A DNA stretch of 21,805 bases from Chitinophagaceae bacterium UBA7600 (lineage in GTDB: Bacteria; Bacteroidota; Bacteroidia; Chitinophagales; Chitinophagaceae): assembly GCA_002478885.1 (NCBI GenBank), contig DLKC01000065.1, forward strand, positions 1 to 21,805, written 5' to 3'. The notes beneath the pieces are model-generated. The model was not told where the DNA came from and made no database searches. It saw only the letters and a program-made list of their open reading frames with translations. Below, in pieces: positions 15,163 through 21,805 of this stretch (position 1 is its first letter; each line of letters begins with the position of its first letter). A program made the translations under genes and the position numbers.

Positions 15163-16179
15163 ATGACTAAACGCTACAGTATTGTTACTGCTGTTTTGAC
15201 CTGTATGGCCGCATGCACATGTTGCATGTTTTCGGGTGCAGTATATGCGCAAAAGGAAGTAAGGCACGACAGCAGCTATTTTGTAACCTTTCCCGGCACT
15301 GTCACAGGCCGGTTTTACTTTTCAAAAAAATACACTTCGTTCCATGTGCCGGCTTCAGATGGCACATCAGCATCAACATACAGGCCGAACACAAAACTCA
15401 CGATGGGTGTGGGTGCTACTTACAGGAATTTATCACTGAACCTTGCATATGGTTTTGACTTTTTAAATCATGACGAAGAAAAAGGCAATACGCGAAGCAT
15501 AGACCTTCAATTGCACCTGTATCCGGCGAAATGGTCGATTGACCTGCTTGCCGAATCTCACCACGGGCTTGGCCTTTATTCAAGTAGTACATCGCAGCCG
15601 GGGGTTGAAGGTTACTATTACCGCCCTGATATAAGGCAGCGTTTTATCGGTGCTGCAGTTTTCAGGGTGCTCAACCACGAAAGATTTTCATACAACGCGG
15701 CGATGATACAAAATGAATGGCAAAAGAAATCTGCAGGTACTTTTTTATTCGGGGGGCATGCTTACAGCGAACGAATAACAGCTGACAGTGCACTTATTAC
15801 AAAAGAAGCAGGCAGCGATGGCACGCCAGGCTATAGCATAGACAAAGTGAATTTTTTTAGTTTCGGTCCGGGCGTCGGGTATGCTTATACGTTGGTGATC
15901 AAAAAGCATTTTTTTGTTACCGGGTCACTTATTGGCAGTGCTAATTTTTTATTCTCTTCGCAAAGTGGTTCCAGCCCCGGGAAAGATCGATTTTCGCTGA
16001 ACCCATCAATCATTTATAAAGGTGCGATTGGTTATAACAGCAATACCTGGTGCGTAACGGCAAATATAGCAGCCAATACACTATGGGTAAATCCCGACTC
16101 CTCTCCCTTCCGCTATTCGTTAAGCACCGGCAATTACCGTATTATACTCGCCAAAAAGATCCGGCTTAAAAAACATTGA
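15163..16179 (+). CDS. DUF4421 family outer-membrane beta-barrel protein
   Basis: This 338-residue exported protein has a signal peptide of about 29 residues ending AVYAQ, with three Cys in its hydrophobic part. The mature part alternates hydrophobic and polar residues in strands typical of an outer-membrane barrel: GRFYFSKKYTSFHV, LTMGVGATYRNLSLNLAYGFDF, SIDLQLHLYPAKWSIDLLAESHH, FSFGPGVGYAYTLVIKKHFFVTGSLIG. The sequence fits DUF4421, a Bacteroidota family of unknown function. An early Cys pair within MAACTCC could suggest a lipobox, but the downstream AVYAQ site looks more like signal peptidase I. It stands alone, between a terminator and a convergent minus-strand gene that ends 27 bp past its stop. 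No enzymatic motif is visible. Confidence 0.78.
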   Translation: MTKRYSIVTAVLTCMAACTCCMFSGAVYAQKEVRHDSSYFVTFPGTVTGRFYFSKKYTSFHVPASDGTSASTYRPNTKLTMGVGATYRNLSLNLAYGFDFLNHDEEKGNTRSIDLQLHLYPAKWSIDLLAESHHGLGLYSSSTSQPGVEGYYYRPDIRQRFIGAAVFRVLNHERFSYNAAMIQNEWQKKSAGTFLFGGHAYSERITADSALITKEAGSDGTPGYSIDKVNFFSFGPGVGYAYTLVIKKHFFVTGSLIGSANFLFSSQSGSSPGKDRFSLNPSIIYKGAIGYNSNTWCVTANIAANTLWVNPDSSPFRYSLSTGNYRIILAKKIRLKKH

Positions 16180-16206
16180 CACCGCTAACAATAAAACAGG
16201 GACATT

Positions 16207-17193
16207 TTACGCACGTTCTTTCGACATCTGTCGCTTTATCACACTCGCCGTTTTATGATCGCCGGTATGGTTCCAGCCCGGTGGCATAACAATATACATT
16301 AGCTTGTTGCCGATGCCCGGCGCATTTTTTATATCGAGGAACAGGTAATAGAATTCGCCGAAATAAACATCCCAGAAATTTTTTGCATTGATCTTCCTTG
16401 TTATACCATATTCAACGGGCGTATGATGTTCCTCATACTGGAAAGTGCCAAACACCCGGTCCCAGATATTGAGCAGGTTACAAAAATTCGTATCCATATA
16501 CAACGGGTTTCTTGCATGATGTACGCGGTGATGCGATGGTGTTAAAACAACCTTGTTTAAAAAGCCTAGGCGGCCATCTTTAATAATGTTTTCACCTACA
16601 TGAATAAACGATCCCCAAAAACCATCAACAAACATGATAAAGAATAACAGCGGTACATTTACGCCGGCAATAATACAGATCGACGTACGGATTACGTCCG
16701 CGTAAGGTGCCTCCAGGAAAAAATGCGCATAGGTAACAGAAAGATTCATTTGCTCCGGCGCATGGTGTGTTGAATGCAGGCACCAGAACAACCTGACCTT
16801 GTGCCCGAGATAGTGATAAACAAAATGTGCAAACTCCCAAACAATATAGCCATACACAAACCAGTACCAGGTAAAACTTGTTTTAAAGGGCGCGTATTTT
16901 TCAAACAGCGCAATGCAGAATGCCACAGCGGCAATCGAAATAAACCTCGACACAACCCGGTTAAAGACGTAAATAAAAAAGGGAATTTTATAATCGTCAA
17001 TTTTAAAACGCTTGTAAAGTACAGCCCTGCCGATTTCAATAAGCAAAACCAATGGAATAACGGGCGACAACAATTGCAGTACGCCATCAAAGGTCAGCAG
17101 TTTGCTATAGTCGCCGCTGTTAACCACATCGATGATGGGCCCGATACTGAAAAAGCCGGTTATCTCGTTGAGCAGATCTTTAAAGAAGTCCAT
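16207..17193 (-). CDS. Fatty acid hydroxylase / sterol desaturase superfamily membrane protein
   Basis: This is a predicted di-iron oxygenase of the inner membrane, 328 residues from ATG 17193. Several membrane helices occupy about 35-200. The His clusters of the superfamily are present: H123-x3-H127 with H131, H140-x2-H143-H144, H198, and H221-H222-x2-H225-H226, followed by NIWDRVFGTF. In this superfamily these residues bind two irons and the enzymes hydroxylate or desaturate lipids; bacterial substrates are often unknown. The longest frame would begin at TTG 17238, but the segment it adds (QEGSQHSLTIKTLP) is polar and not family-like, so ATG 17193 (MDFFKDLLNE) is preferred. The upstream gap on its own strand holds repeat copy D. 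No electron-transfer partner is adjacent. Confidence 0.87.
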   Translation of the reverse strand: MDFFKDLLNEITGFFSIGPIIDVVNSGDYSKLLTFDGVLQLLSPVIPLVLLIEIGRAVLYKRFKIDDYKIPFFIYVFNRVVSRFISIAAVAFCIALFEKYAPFKTSFTWYWFVYGYIVWEFAHFVYHYLGHKVRLFWCLHSTHHAPEQMNLSVTYAHFFLEAPYADVIRTSICIIAGVNVPLLFFIMFVDGFWGSFIHVGENIIKDGRLGFLNKVVLTPSHHRVHHARNPLYMDTNFCNLLNIWDRVFGTFQYEEHHTPVEYGITRKINAKNFWDVYFGEFYYLFLDIKNAPGIGNKLMYIVMPPGWNHTGDHKTASVIKRQMSKERA

Positions 17194-17358
17194 GGGCAAA
17201 GTTTTAATCGTTAATGAATGCTGGCTGCCTTCTTGCAAAATAGTAAAACTGTGTAAAAAAATTCCCGCCTGCGTTACGAAAACGTTTGTGTGGAAATTTC
17301 AGTGCTGATATTTTTTGGACCGGGCAAATGTTTTCAGCGCACCAGTTCCTGCGTTTTA

Positions 17359-17506
17359 GTGCCGGCTTATTTGGCATTGCACACTTGTACAATGGGTGGA
17401 CAAATCAGCAAAACACATAAAGGCCATAATCAGCCTCACTGCGATAAGATGTTATTTACTCGCGGCTTGCCAGGCTGTATGTAGCAGCCGAAGTGTGCGA
17501 CGCAAC
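17359..17506. repeat. Interspersed repeat copy D: inverted pair between two minus-strand genes
   Basis: The right arm is an exact forward core, GTGTGCGACGCAAC, at 17493-17506. The left arm is a degenerate reverse-complement unit: GTGCCGGC at 17359-17366, then GCACACTTGTAC at 17379-17390. Read in reverse, this gives GTACAAGTGTGC followed by AAGCCGGCAC, the outer motif of copy C. The arms are about 100 bp apart. Apart from this element and the terminator at 17543-17573, I see nothing in the 398-bp gap 17194-17591. Confidence 0.65.
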
Positions 17507-17542
17507 GAAGATGGGCAGTGTTGCAAAAGCTGGTAATCAAAA

Positions 17543-17573
17543 TAAAAAAAGCCCCGCTATTAACGGGACTTTT
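17543..17573 (-). terminator. Rho-independent terminator of the 833-residue T9SS protein gene
   Basis: On the minus strand, AGTCCCG pairs with CGGGGCT (7 bp, one T-G pair) around a 7-nt loop, followed by seven T residues. The plus-strand flank is also T-rich (ACTTTTTAA), so it may work in both directions. It lies about 20 bp past the stop at 17592. Confidence 0.8.
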
Positions 17574-17591
17574 TAATGCAGTGCTATGGAA

Positions 17592-20093
17592 TTATTGCTT
17601 CATTACTTTGGCATACTCAACATTGCCTTGTCGTTCCAGTTTAATGATATACATGCCTGCCGGCAGTGACGATGCATCCACGGCTACCTGGTTTGCGCCT
17701 TCAAAAGAATTTATTGTTAAAGCCTTCAGTTGCTTACCCTGCATATTGGTAACACTGATGTGGCATTGTGCAGCTTTTGCAGCGTTAAACGAAATAGTGA
17801 ATTTGCTTTTGGCAGGATTGGGATAAACAACCAATCTCGTTGCTGCATCTGATTTAACATCGCTGCCGGTGCTTGCGTACACTGCGGTTGACGCGGTTAA
17901 TGGTTGGTTGCCACCATGGAGGTAGTAAGAGCCAAGGCTGCTTGCTTCGAACTCTATCATTTTATAATGTTCATCAAAATCCCTTGCAACGGATGGAGTG
18001 ATAAAATCCCTGTAAGCGCTGCTAAAAGCGGATGCGCAGTTGTCGTTATTTTGTGTAACCCTGATATCCTTGATGGAGCTTACGCCGGAACCCGGCTGGT
18101 TGATGAGTTTATTCAATTCGTCATTACTGATCAGTATGCGTACACGCACCGGCGTGGTTGGTTGTGTTGCAGGAGTAATGGTCACGTTTCTGTCGAGATA
18201 ATATACGCCTTTGGCATCCTGCCTGAGTGCACCATCGTTGAGGTAGAACCCGCCATTGATTGCATCCAGTGTATTGCCATTGGCATTGACAAAACTGATG
18301 AGCTTGTAGGCATTGTCTGTAAGCGGCACCCACTCATCCGTATTGTTCCTGTCGGTGTACGGATCGATCACATAAGGATAAAACGGAGTGCATGAATTGG
18401 CGACACCCTTTGAAATATCAAGCGGCATAATGCTCATCCTGAATTTCACATAAGTGTACAGGTCTGCTGTAAAAATACGTGCGTAGTAAGTGCGGCCCTT
18501 TTTGAGCTTGTAAGAGTAGAACTCTTTGGTCGTTTTGGGCAAAGCATCGATATAGCCGCAATCGACGAGGCTCCTGAGGTCGCAAGGATTGCTGAATATG
18601 TTGAAATAAAATCCGGGCGTGCTGGCAGGCAAGTAAAAATTGTTATAACTGATATTGTTGATGCGGAATAGCTGCTGGTCGGAATTGGCGGTGAATTTCA
18701 CCCAGACTTCATCATCCGATACATTCCCCAAACCACATTCATTGTAGTTAACAGGTAAGTCGTAACTGCCCGTTGCGCCGATGGTATTAAGGTAATCTCC
18801 TTTTGCTGTGTCGTTATAAGCCGAAGGCACATACAGTTTGGCATTCTGGCAGCTGTCGTTGGCGGGTGGTTTTGAATAACACTCTACACCAAAGGAATAG
18901 GAACTGGGGAAGCCAGGGGAAGCGAGTGCTTTTTCCATGATCACGTATTCTTTACCTGCTTCAAGCGGACCGAACCGTGCCTTATCGCCAAAGTCGCCAA
19001 CGCCCTGGAGAATGCAAGTCCAGCCATAAGGGCTTGCATCAGAACCTTCTTTATACATGAATTTCATTGTCTGGCCGGTGTTTACACTAAACACATCAAG
19101 GTTATAGTAACCCGAGGTTAATGCCGTGAACCGGTGAAAGAATTCTCTCCCGGTATAAATGCTGCCACAATAAGAATCTGAATACAATCCCTGGGTTGCT
19201 TTAAAGAACCCATTGGAGACCGCCTGTCCGCAGTTGATTGTTTCAATAGCCGACGCGTCGTAGGAAGTGTAAAATTCTTTGACTGCCCAATCAGAACCAT
19301 CTGTTTCAGAACAGGCTGACTTAAGATATAAATAATATCGTTTTGCCGGCTTCAGGCCGGTAATAGTTGTTTTAACATTGGCGGTCTGCTGCACTCTTTT
19401 AGGCGGAGTAAGTGTGTCGCTCACGCCGTATACATAACCGGATGTGCCCTCAACTGCATCCCAGGAAAAATCTACTGAGTTTGTTGTGATATTATTGAAG
19501 TTGACGTTAAGCGGCTCAAAACAACTGACAGCTTTGATCGTCAATTCGTCGATATAGATATAAACAGAAGTTTTAGGCGTGATGCAATGAATTGCCAATA
19601 CCTTGTCACCAGTAGTTGTTGCGGTGTAGTTGATCTGGGCTTCTTCGTAAAAGATATTACCAAATTTATTGTTCCAGATCACTTCGGTTTGAGCAGCGGG
19701 CAGTGTATCGTTCCCGAGGCTGACCTCCATGGTGTTGGAGCCATTTACCTGGTTCTTGTAGTAAAAAGCGATGCTGTATTTTTTGCCTGATTCAAAATGC
19801 ATTTTTGGTGTGTACAGCCAGGCATCACTTTGATCACGGTAAGAACTGTTGGCCAGGTACATGCATTTTTGTCCTTTCAATGCGTTACCGGAACCCATAA
19901 AGTTCTTCAGGCTTTGCCAGTTGGCGTTACCGGTATGTGACACTGCCCAGCCCGGAGGTGGTGCCGGTGGAACCGCGTTTTCAAAACCCGAATAAAGAAG
20001 GCCCTGCGAAAAAGTGGTTTGAGCAAAAAACGTTGAAACGATTAACACCAGCATCTTCAATAGCATGCCGGTCATTTGAGTGGATGATCTCAT
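17592..20093 (-). CDS. T9SS-exported surface protein with choice-of-anchor J-like and fibronectin III domains
   Basis: This 833-residue secreted protein has a signal peptide at about 1-30 (hydrophobic LLKMLVLIVSTFFAQ). An N-terminal beta-sandwich at about 31-190 resembles choice-of-anchor J/cleaved-adhesin domains (SGFENAVPPAPPPGWAV, WLYTPKMHFESGKKYSIAFYY, VYIYIDELTI). A fibronectin III domain follows (about 192-285, with SVDFSWDAVEGTSGYVYGV and TITGLKPAKRYYLYLKSAC). Less clear beta-rich regions come next, including an NDSCQNAKLYVP segment and DDEVWVKFTA, typical of T9SS proteins. The C-terminal type A sorting domain is at about 755-833 (YPNPA at 757, ending GMYIIKLERQGNVEYAKVMKQ). Internal Met residues 7 and 10 are alternative starts with the same signal peptide. 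No catalytic motif is visible, so adhesion or surface binding is the best guess. Confidence 0.85.
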   Translation of the reverse strand: MRSSTQMTGMLLKMLVLIVSTFFAQTTFSQGLLYSGFENAVPPAPPPGWAVSHTGNANWQSLKNFMGSGNALKGQKCMYLANSSYRDQSDAWLYTPKMHFESGKKYSIAFYYKNQVNGSNTMEVSLGNDTLPAAQTEVIWNNKFGNIFYEEAQINYTATTTGDKVLAIHCITPKTSVYIYIDELTIKAVSCFEPLNVNFNNITTNSVDFSWDAVEGTSGYVYGVSDTLTPPKRVQQTANVKTTITGLKPAKRYYLYLKSACSETDGSDWAVKEFYTSYDASAIETINCGQAVSNGFFKATQGLYSDSYCGSIYTGREFFHRFTALTSGYYNLDVFSVNTGQTMKFMYKEGSDASPYGWTCILQGVGDFGDKARFGPLEAGKEYVIMEKALASPGFPSSYSFGVECYSKPPANDSCQNAKLYVPSAYNDTAKGDYLNTIGATGSYDLPVNYNECGLGNVSDDEVWVKFTANSDQQLFRINNISYNNFYLPASTPGFYFNIFSNPCDLRSLVDCGYIDALPKTTKEFYSYKLKKGRTYYARIFTADLYTYVKFRMSIMPLDISKGVANSCTPFYPYVIDPYTDRNNTDEWVPLTDNAYKLISFVNANGNTLDAINGGFYLNDGALRQDAKGVYYLDRNVTITPATQPTTPVRVRILISNDELNKLINQPGSGVSSIKDIRVTQNNDNCASAFSSAYRDFITPSVARDFDEHYKMIEFEASSLGSYYLHGGNQPLTASTAVYASTGSDVKSDAATRLVVYPNPAKSKFTISFNAAKAAQCHISVTNMQGKQLKALTINSFEGANQVAVDASSLPAGMYIIKLERQGNVEYAKVMKQ

Positions 20094-20217
20094 GTTGTTT
20101 GTTGTTTGGAGTAAAAAAATGTTTCGGTTTCTATTGCAGGTAGAGTCCCAAAGTAGGCTATCATTTCCAAATAAACAAGTGCGTTTATACCGGGGTGCAT
20201 CAATAACAGCAGCCGAC

Positions 20218-20297
20218 GCAGGTTTCTATGATGAACCTGCATCCCTTAAGTAATCTTTGTCAGGTATTTTGCAGCTCTTTGAATAGTGTTATCTTGG
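20218..20297 (+). promoter_or_regulatory. Upstream hairpin and candidate promoter of the DUF1624 gene
   Basis: A perfect 7-bp hairpin, GCAGGTT (20218-20224) with AACCTGC (20234-20240), is followed by TTG at 20269-20271, an 18-nt spacer and TATCTTGG at 20290-20297 (7/8 of TAnnTTTG). Transcription from about 20302 would exclude the ATG at 20228 and support the ATG at 20315. The remaining 20094-20217 is gene-free and should hold the start region of the divergent T9SS gene. Confidence 0.4.
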
Positions 20298-20314
20298 GGT
20301 TCAATCAGATTTAT

Positions 20315-21511
20315 ATGAGTAATCCCTCCCCCGCCCGGCCCACTTCAAGAATTCAGTCGATAGATATTCTCCGTGGTGCAGTTATGTTGATTATGGCATT
20401 GGACCATGCACGCGACTTTTTTCATATTCACGCGTTTGACGATGATCCGACCAATCTTGCTACAACAACGCCTTTGCTCTTCTTCACGAGAATCATCACC
20501 CATTTCTGTGCGCCTGTATTTCTTCTGTTATCCGGCACATCTGCTTTTCTCGCCGGGCAGAAACGTACAAAAAGTGAACAGAGCATATTTTTAATAAAGA
20601 GGGGCTTGTGGCTGGTAGTTGTTGAGTTCCTTGTGATAACGCTCGGCTGGACTTTTAACCCCTTGTACAATGTTTTTATTATGCAGGTTATCTGGGCTAT
20701 CGGCTGGAGCATGGTTATACTCGGCTTGCTGGTAAGATCCTCAGGCACAGTTATATTTATCACAGGACTGATACTTTTCTTTGGCCATAATGTCCTCGAT
20801 TTTATACAGGTACCCCAACAGGGAACAGCAGGTGTTTTGTGGACGATACTGTTTAAAGCTTCCTTCACTTTCCTGCCGATTGGTGAAAATCGGGGCTTTC
20901 TTGATGTGTACGCCATATTGCCGTGGACGGGTGTTATGCTGCTGGGATATTCCATGGGGCGTTTCTTCCTGCCGTCTTATGGGCAGTCAGAAAGACGAAA
21001 GGTGCTGGCTAAGTTGGGCCTTTCACTTATTGCCCTGTTTGTGGTGCTCAGGTATTTAAATATTTACGGCGATCCAAAGCCCTGGTCTGTGCAAAAAGAC
21101 GGGCTTTATACCTTTTTCTCTTTTATCAATGTAACCAAGTACCCGGTGTCGCTGCTATACCTCTGCATGACCCTGGGCATATCACTGTTGGTGCTTGCCG
21201 CCATCGAGAAAGTTCAGAATAAGTTTACCGGCATACTGATCATCTATGGCCGTGTTCCCTTCCTGTATTATGTGATGCATTTTTACCTGATGCACCTCGT
21301 TGCCGTTGTCCTCTTTTTTGCAACCGGTCACGGCGCAAACGAGATCGTTGACCCGCAGCTTCCTTTTTTGTTCCGGCCAATGCATTATGGCTACGACCTT
21401 TGGGTAGTTTATGCGGTCTGGCTCTTCGTGATCGTTGTGCTGTACTGGCCTTGTAAATGGTTTAATAAATACCGCTCAACCCACCGGCAATGGTGGCTGA
21501 GTTATGTGTGA
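20315..21511 (+). CDS. DUF1624 / heparan-alpha-glucosaminide N-acetyltransferase-like membrane protein
   Basis: This 398-residue integral membrane protein has about 10 hydrophobic segments. The family signature is near the start: RIQSIDILRGAVMLIMALDHARDFF, followed by LFFTRIITHFCAPVFLLLSGTSAFL. The fold is shared with acyltransferase-3-like proteins and with human HGSNAT, which carries acetyl groups across a membrane to a sugar amine. The bacterial substrate is not known, so transmembrane acyl transfer to an envelope sugar is an inference. The longest frame begins at 20228, but those 29 extra residues are not family-like, and a candidate promoter (20269-20297) lies inside them. ATG 20315 (MSNPSPARPTSR) is preferred. 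It stands alone: the upstream gene is divergent and the 3' side holds repeats. Confidence 0.85.
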   Translation: MSNPSPARPTSRIQSIDILRGAVMLIMALDHARDFFHIHAFDDDPTNLATTTPLLFFTRIITHFCAPVFLLLSGTSAFLAGQKRTKSEQSIFLIKRGLWLVVVEFLVITLGWTFNPLYNVFIMQVIWAIGWSMVILGLLVRSSGTVIFITGLILFFGHNVLDFIQVPQQGTAGVLWTILFKASFTFLPIGENRGFLDVYAILPWTGVMLLGYSMGRFFLPSYGQSERRKVLAKLGLSLIALFVVLRYLNIYGDPKPWSVQKDGLYTFFSFINVTKYPVSLLYLCMTLGISLLVLAAIEKVQNKFTGILIIYGRVPFLYYVMHFYLMHLVAVVLFFATGHGANEIVDPQLPFLFRPMHYGYDLWVVYAVWLFVIVVLYWPCKWFNKYRSTHRQWWLSYV

Positions 21512-21528
21512 CAAACCCTGTACCCTGG

Positions 21529-21562
21529 CTGGTAGATACTTAGGGGATACCTGGTAGATACT
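21529..21562 (+). repeat. Short direct repeat, CTGGTAGATACT twice
   Basis: The 12-mer CTGGTAGATACT occurs at 21529-21540 and again at 21551-21562, exact, with a 22-bp period. It lies 17 bp past the DUF1624 stop in a gene-free 3' region. Function unknown; it may be a simple local duplication. Confidence 0.5.
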
Positions 21563-21673
21563 CCGTAGTTAAAGCGCACAATAGCGCCGGTTGCCCGATA
21601 AATAACCGGTGACCTGATAGCCCTAAAGCGCCTGTAAGATGAGCCCGCTTACACCCGCTGGCTGATGAAGGCA

Positions 21674-21733
21674 TGCACCGGCAGTCCAAACGGATGCAGC
21701 CAGATGCGGTGCAGCACAGGTGTACGACGCAAC
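21674..21733 (+). repeat. Interspersed repeat copy E, with adjacent inverted repeat
   Basis: GTGTACGACGCAAC at 21720-21733 differs from the family core by one base and is preceded by AGCACAG, as in copy C. Just upstream TGCACCG (21674-21680) and CGGTGCA (21707-21713) form a 7-bp inverted repeat. A CTGCCGGG about 22 bp downstream may stand for the GCCGGCAC outer motif. It lies about 210 bp after the DUF1624 gene. The rest of 21512-21805 has no supportable gene. Confidence 0.6.
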
Positions 21734-21765
21734 AGGAGTTCCAACAACGAGCAACTGCCGGGACC

Positions 21766-21801
21766 AAAAAGAAAAAACCCGCAGTTGAACTAAACCTACG
21801 G
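21766..21801 (-). terminator. Probable minus-strand terminator at the right edge
   Basis: On the minus strand CCGTAG (21801-21796) pairs with CTGCGG (21784-21779), 6 bp with one T-G pair, and is followed by GTTTTTTCTTTTT. It implies a minus-strand gene ending just beyond the right edge of the window. Confidence 0.5.
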
Positions 21802-21805
21802 TAGC

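Noticed and set aside
16774..17214. 146-residue plus-strand frame opposite the fatty acid hydroxylase gene
   Set aside because: Antisense shadow; the minus-strand product has all the expected His clusters.
17193..17238. TTG 17238 as the start of the fatty acid hydroxylase gene
   Set aside because: The added 15 residues are polar and not family-like, and ATG 17193 gives a normal N terminus.
20428..20955. 175-residue minus-strand frame within the DUF1624 gene
   Set aside because: Antisense to a membrane protein with a clear family signature; no coding features of its own.

Overview
The window is about 21.8 kb of bacterial chromosome, most likely from the Bacteroidota and probably close to the Chitinophagaceae. 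That placement is inferred from several signs. Two proteins end in type IX secretion (T9SS) sorting domains. There are DUF4846 and DUF4421 proteins. Most genes lack Shine-Dalgarno sequences, and several starts are preceded by matches to the Bacteroidota promoter (TTG about 20 nt before TAnnTTTG). Seventeen genes are packed at normal chromosomal density. I saw no phage, insertion sequence, CRISPR array, tRNA or rRNA.

Layout. (1) 1-2578: a manganese module, a DtxR/MntR-type repressor one base upstream of an Nramp transporter fused to a universal-stress domain, with a candidate operator at the left edge. (2) 2612-5213: a GNAT acetyltransferase and a secreted M61 peptidase with a PDZ domain. (3) 5634-7787: a T9SS-exported multidomain esterase. 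(4) 8028-9453, minus strand: accD then smpB, separated by a terminator-like hairpin that ends right at the smpB start. (5) 9721-11979: a second secreted esterase paralogous to the one in (3), then class II fructose-bisphosphate aldolase. (6) 12094-13826: a divergent pair, a BtuF-like binding protein without signal peptide and a DUF4846 protein. (7) 14201-16179: a laminin-B-like lipoprotein and a DUF4421 outer-membrane protein. (8) 16207-20093, minus strand: a fatty acid hydroxylase/sterol desaturase-family membrane protein and an 833-residue T9SS protein. (9) 20315-21511: a DUF1624 multi-pass membrane protein.

How the genes fit together. Only mntR-mntH is a clear functional operon. smpB and accD are housekeeping genes (trans-translation and fatty acid synthesis) that share a transcript direction but no pathway. 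Much of the rest is envelope or secreted protein: two esterases, a peptidase, two T9SS proteins, a lipoprotein and an outer-membrane protein. This suits a polymer-degrading or surface-active lifestyle.

The most interesting signal is not a gene. A short sequence, GTGTGCGACGCAAC or its reverse complement, occurs six times in the window. Every copy is intergenic and lies downstream of a gene end. Several copies are paired with an inverted partner and an AAGCCGGCAC-type outer motif, giving elements of about 50-150 bp. They look like a REP/BIME- or MITE-like interspersed repeat family whose core TGCG-A-CGCA is an odd palindrome.
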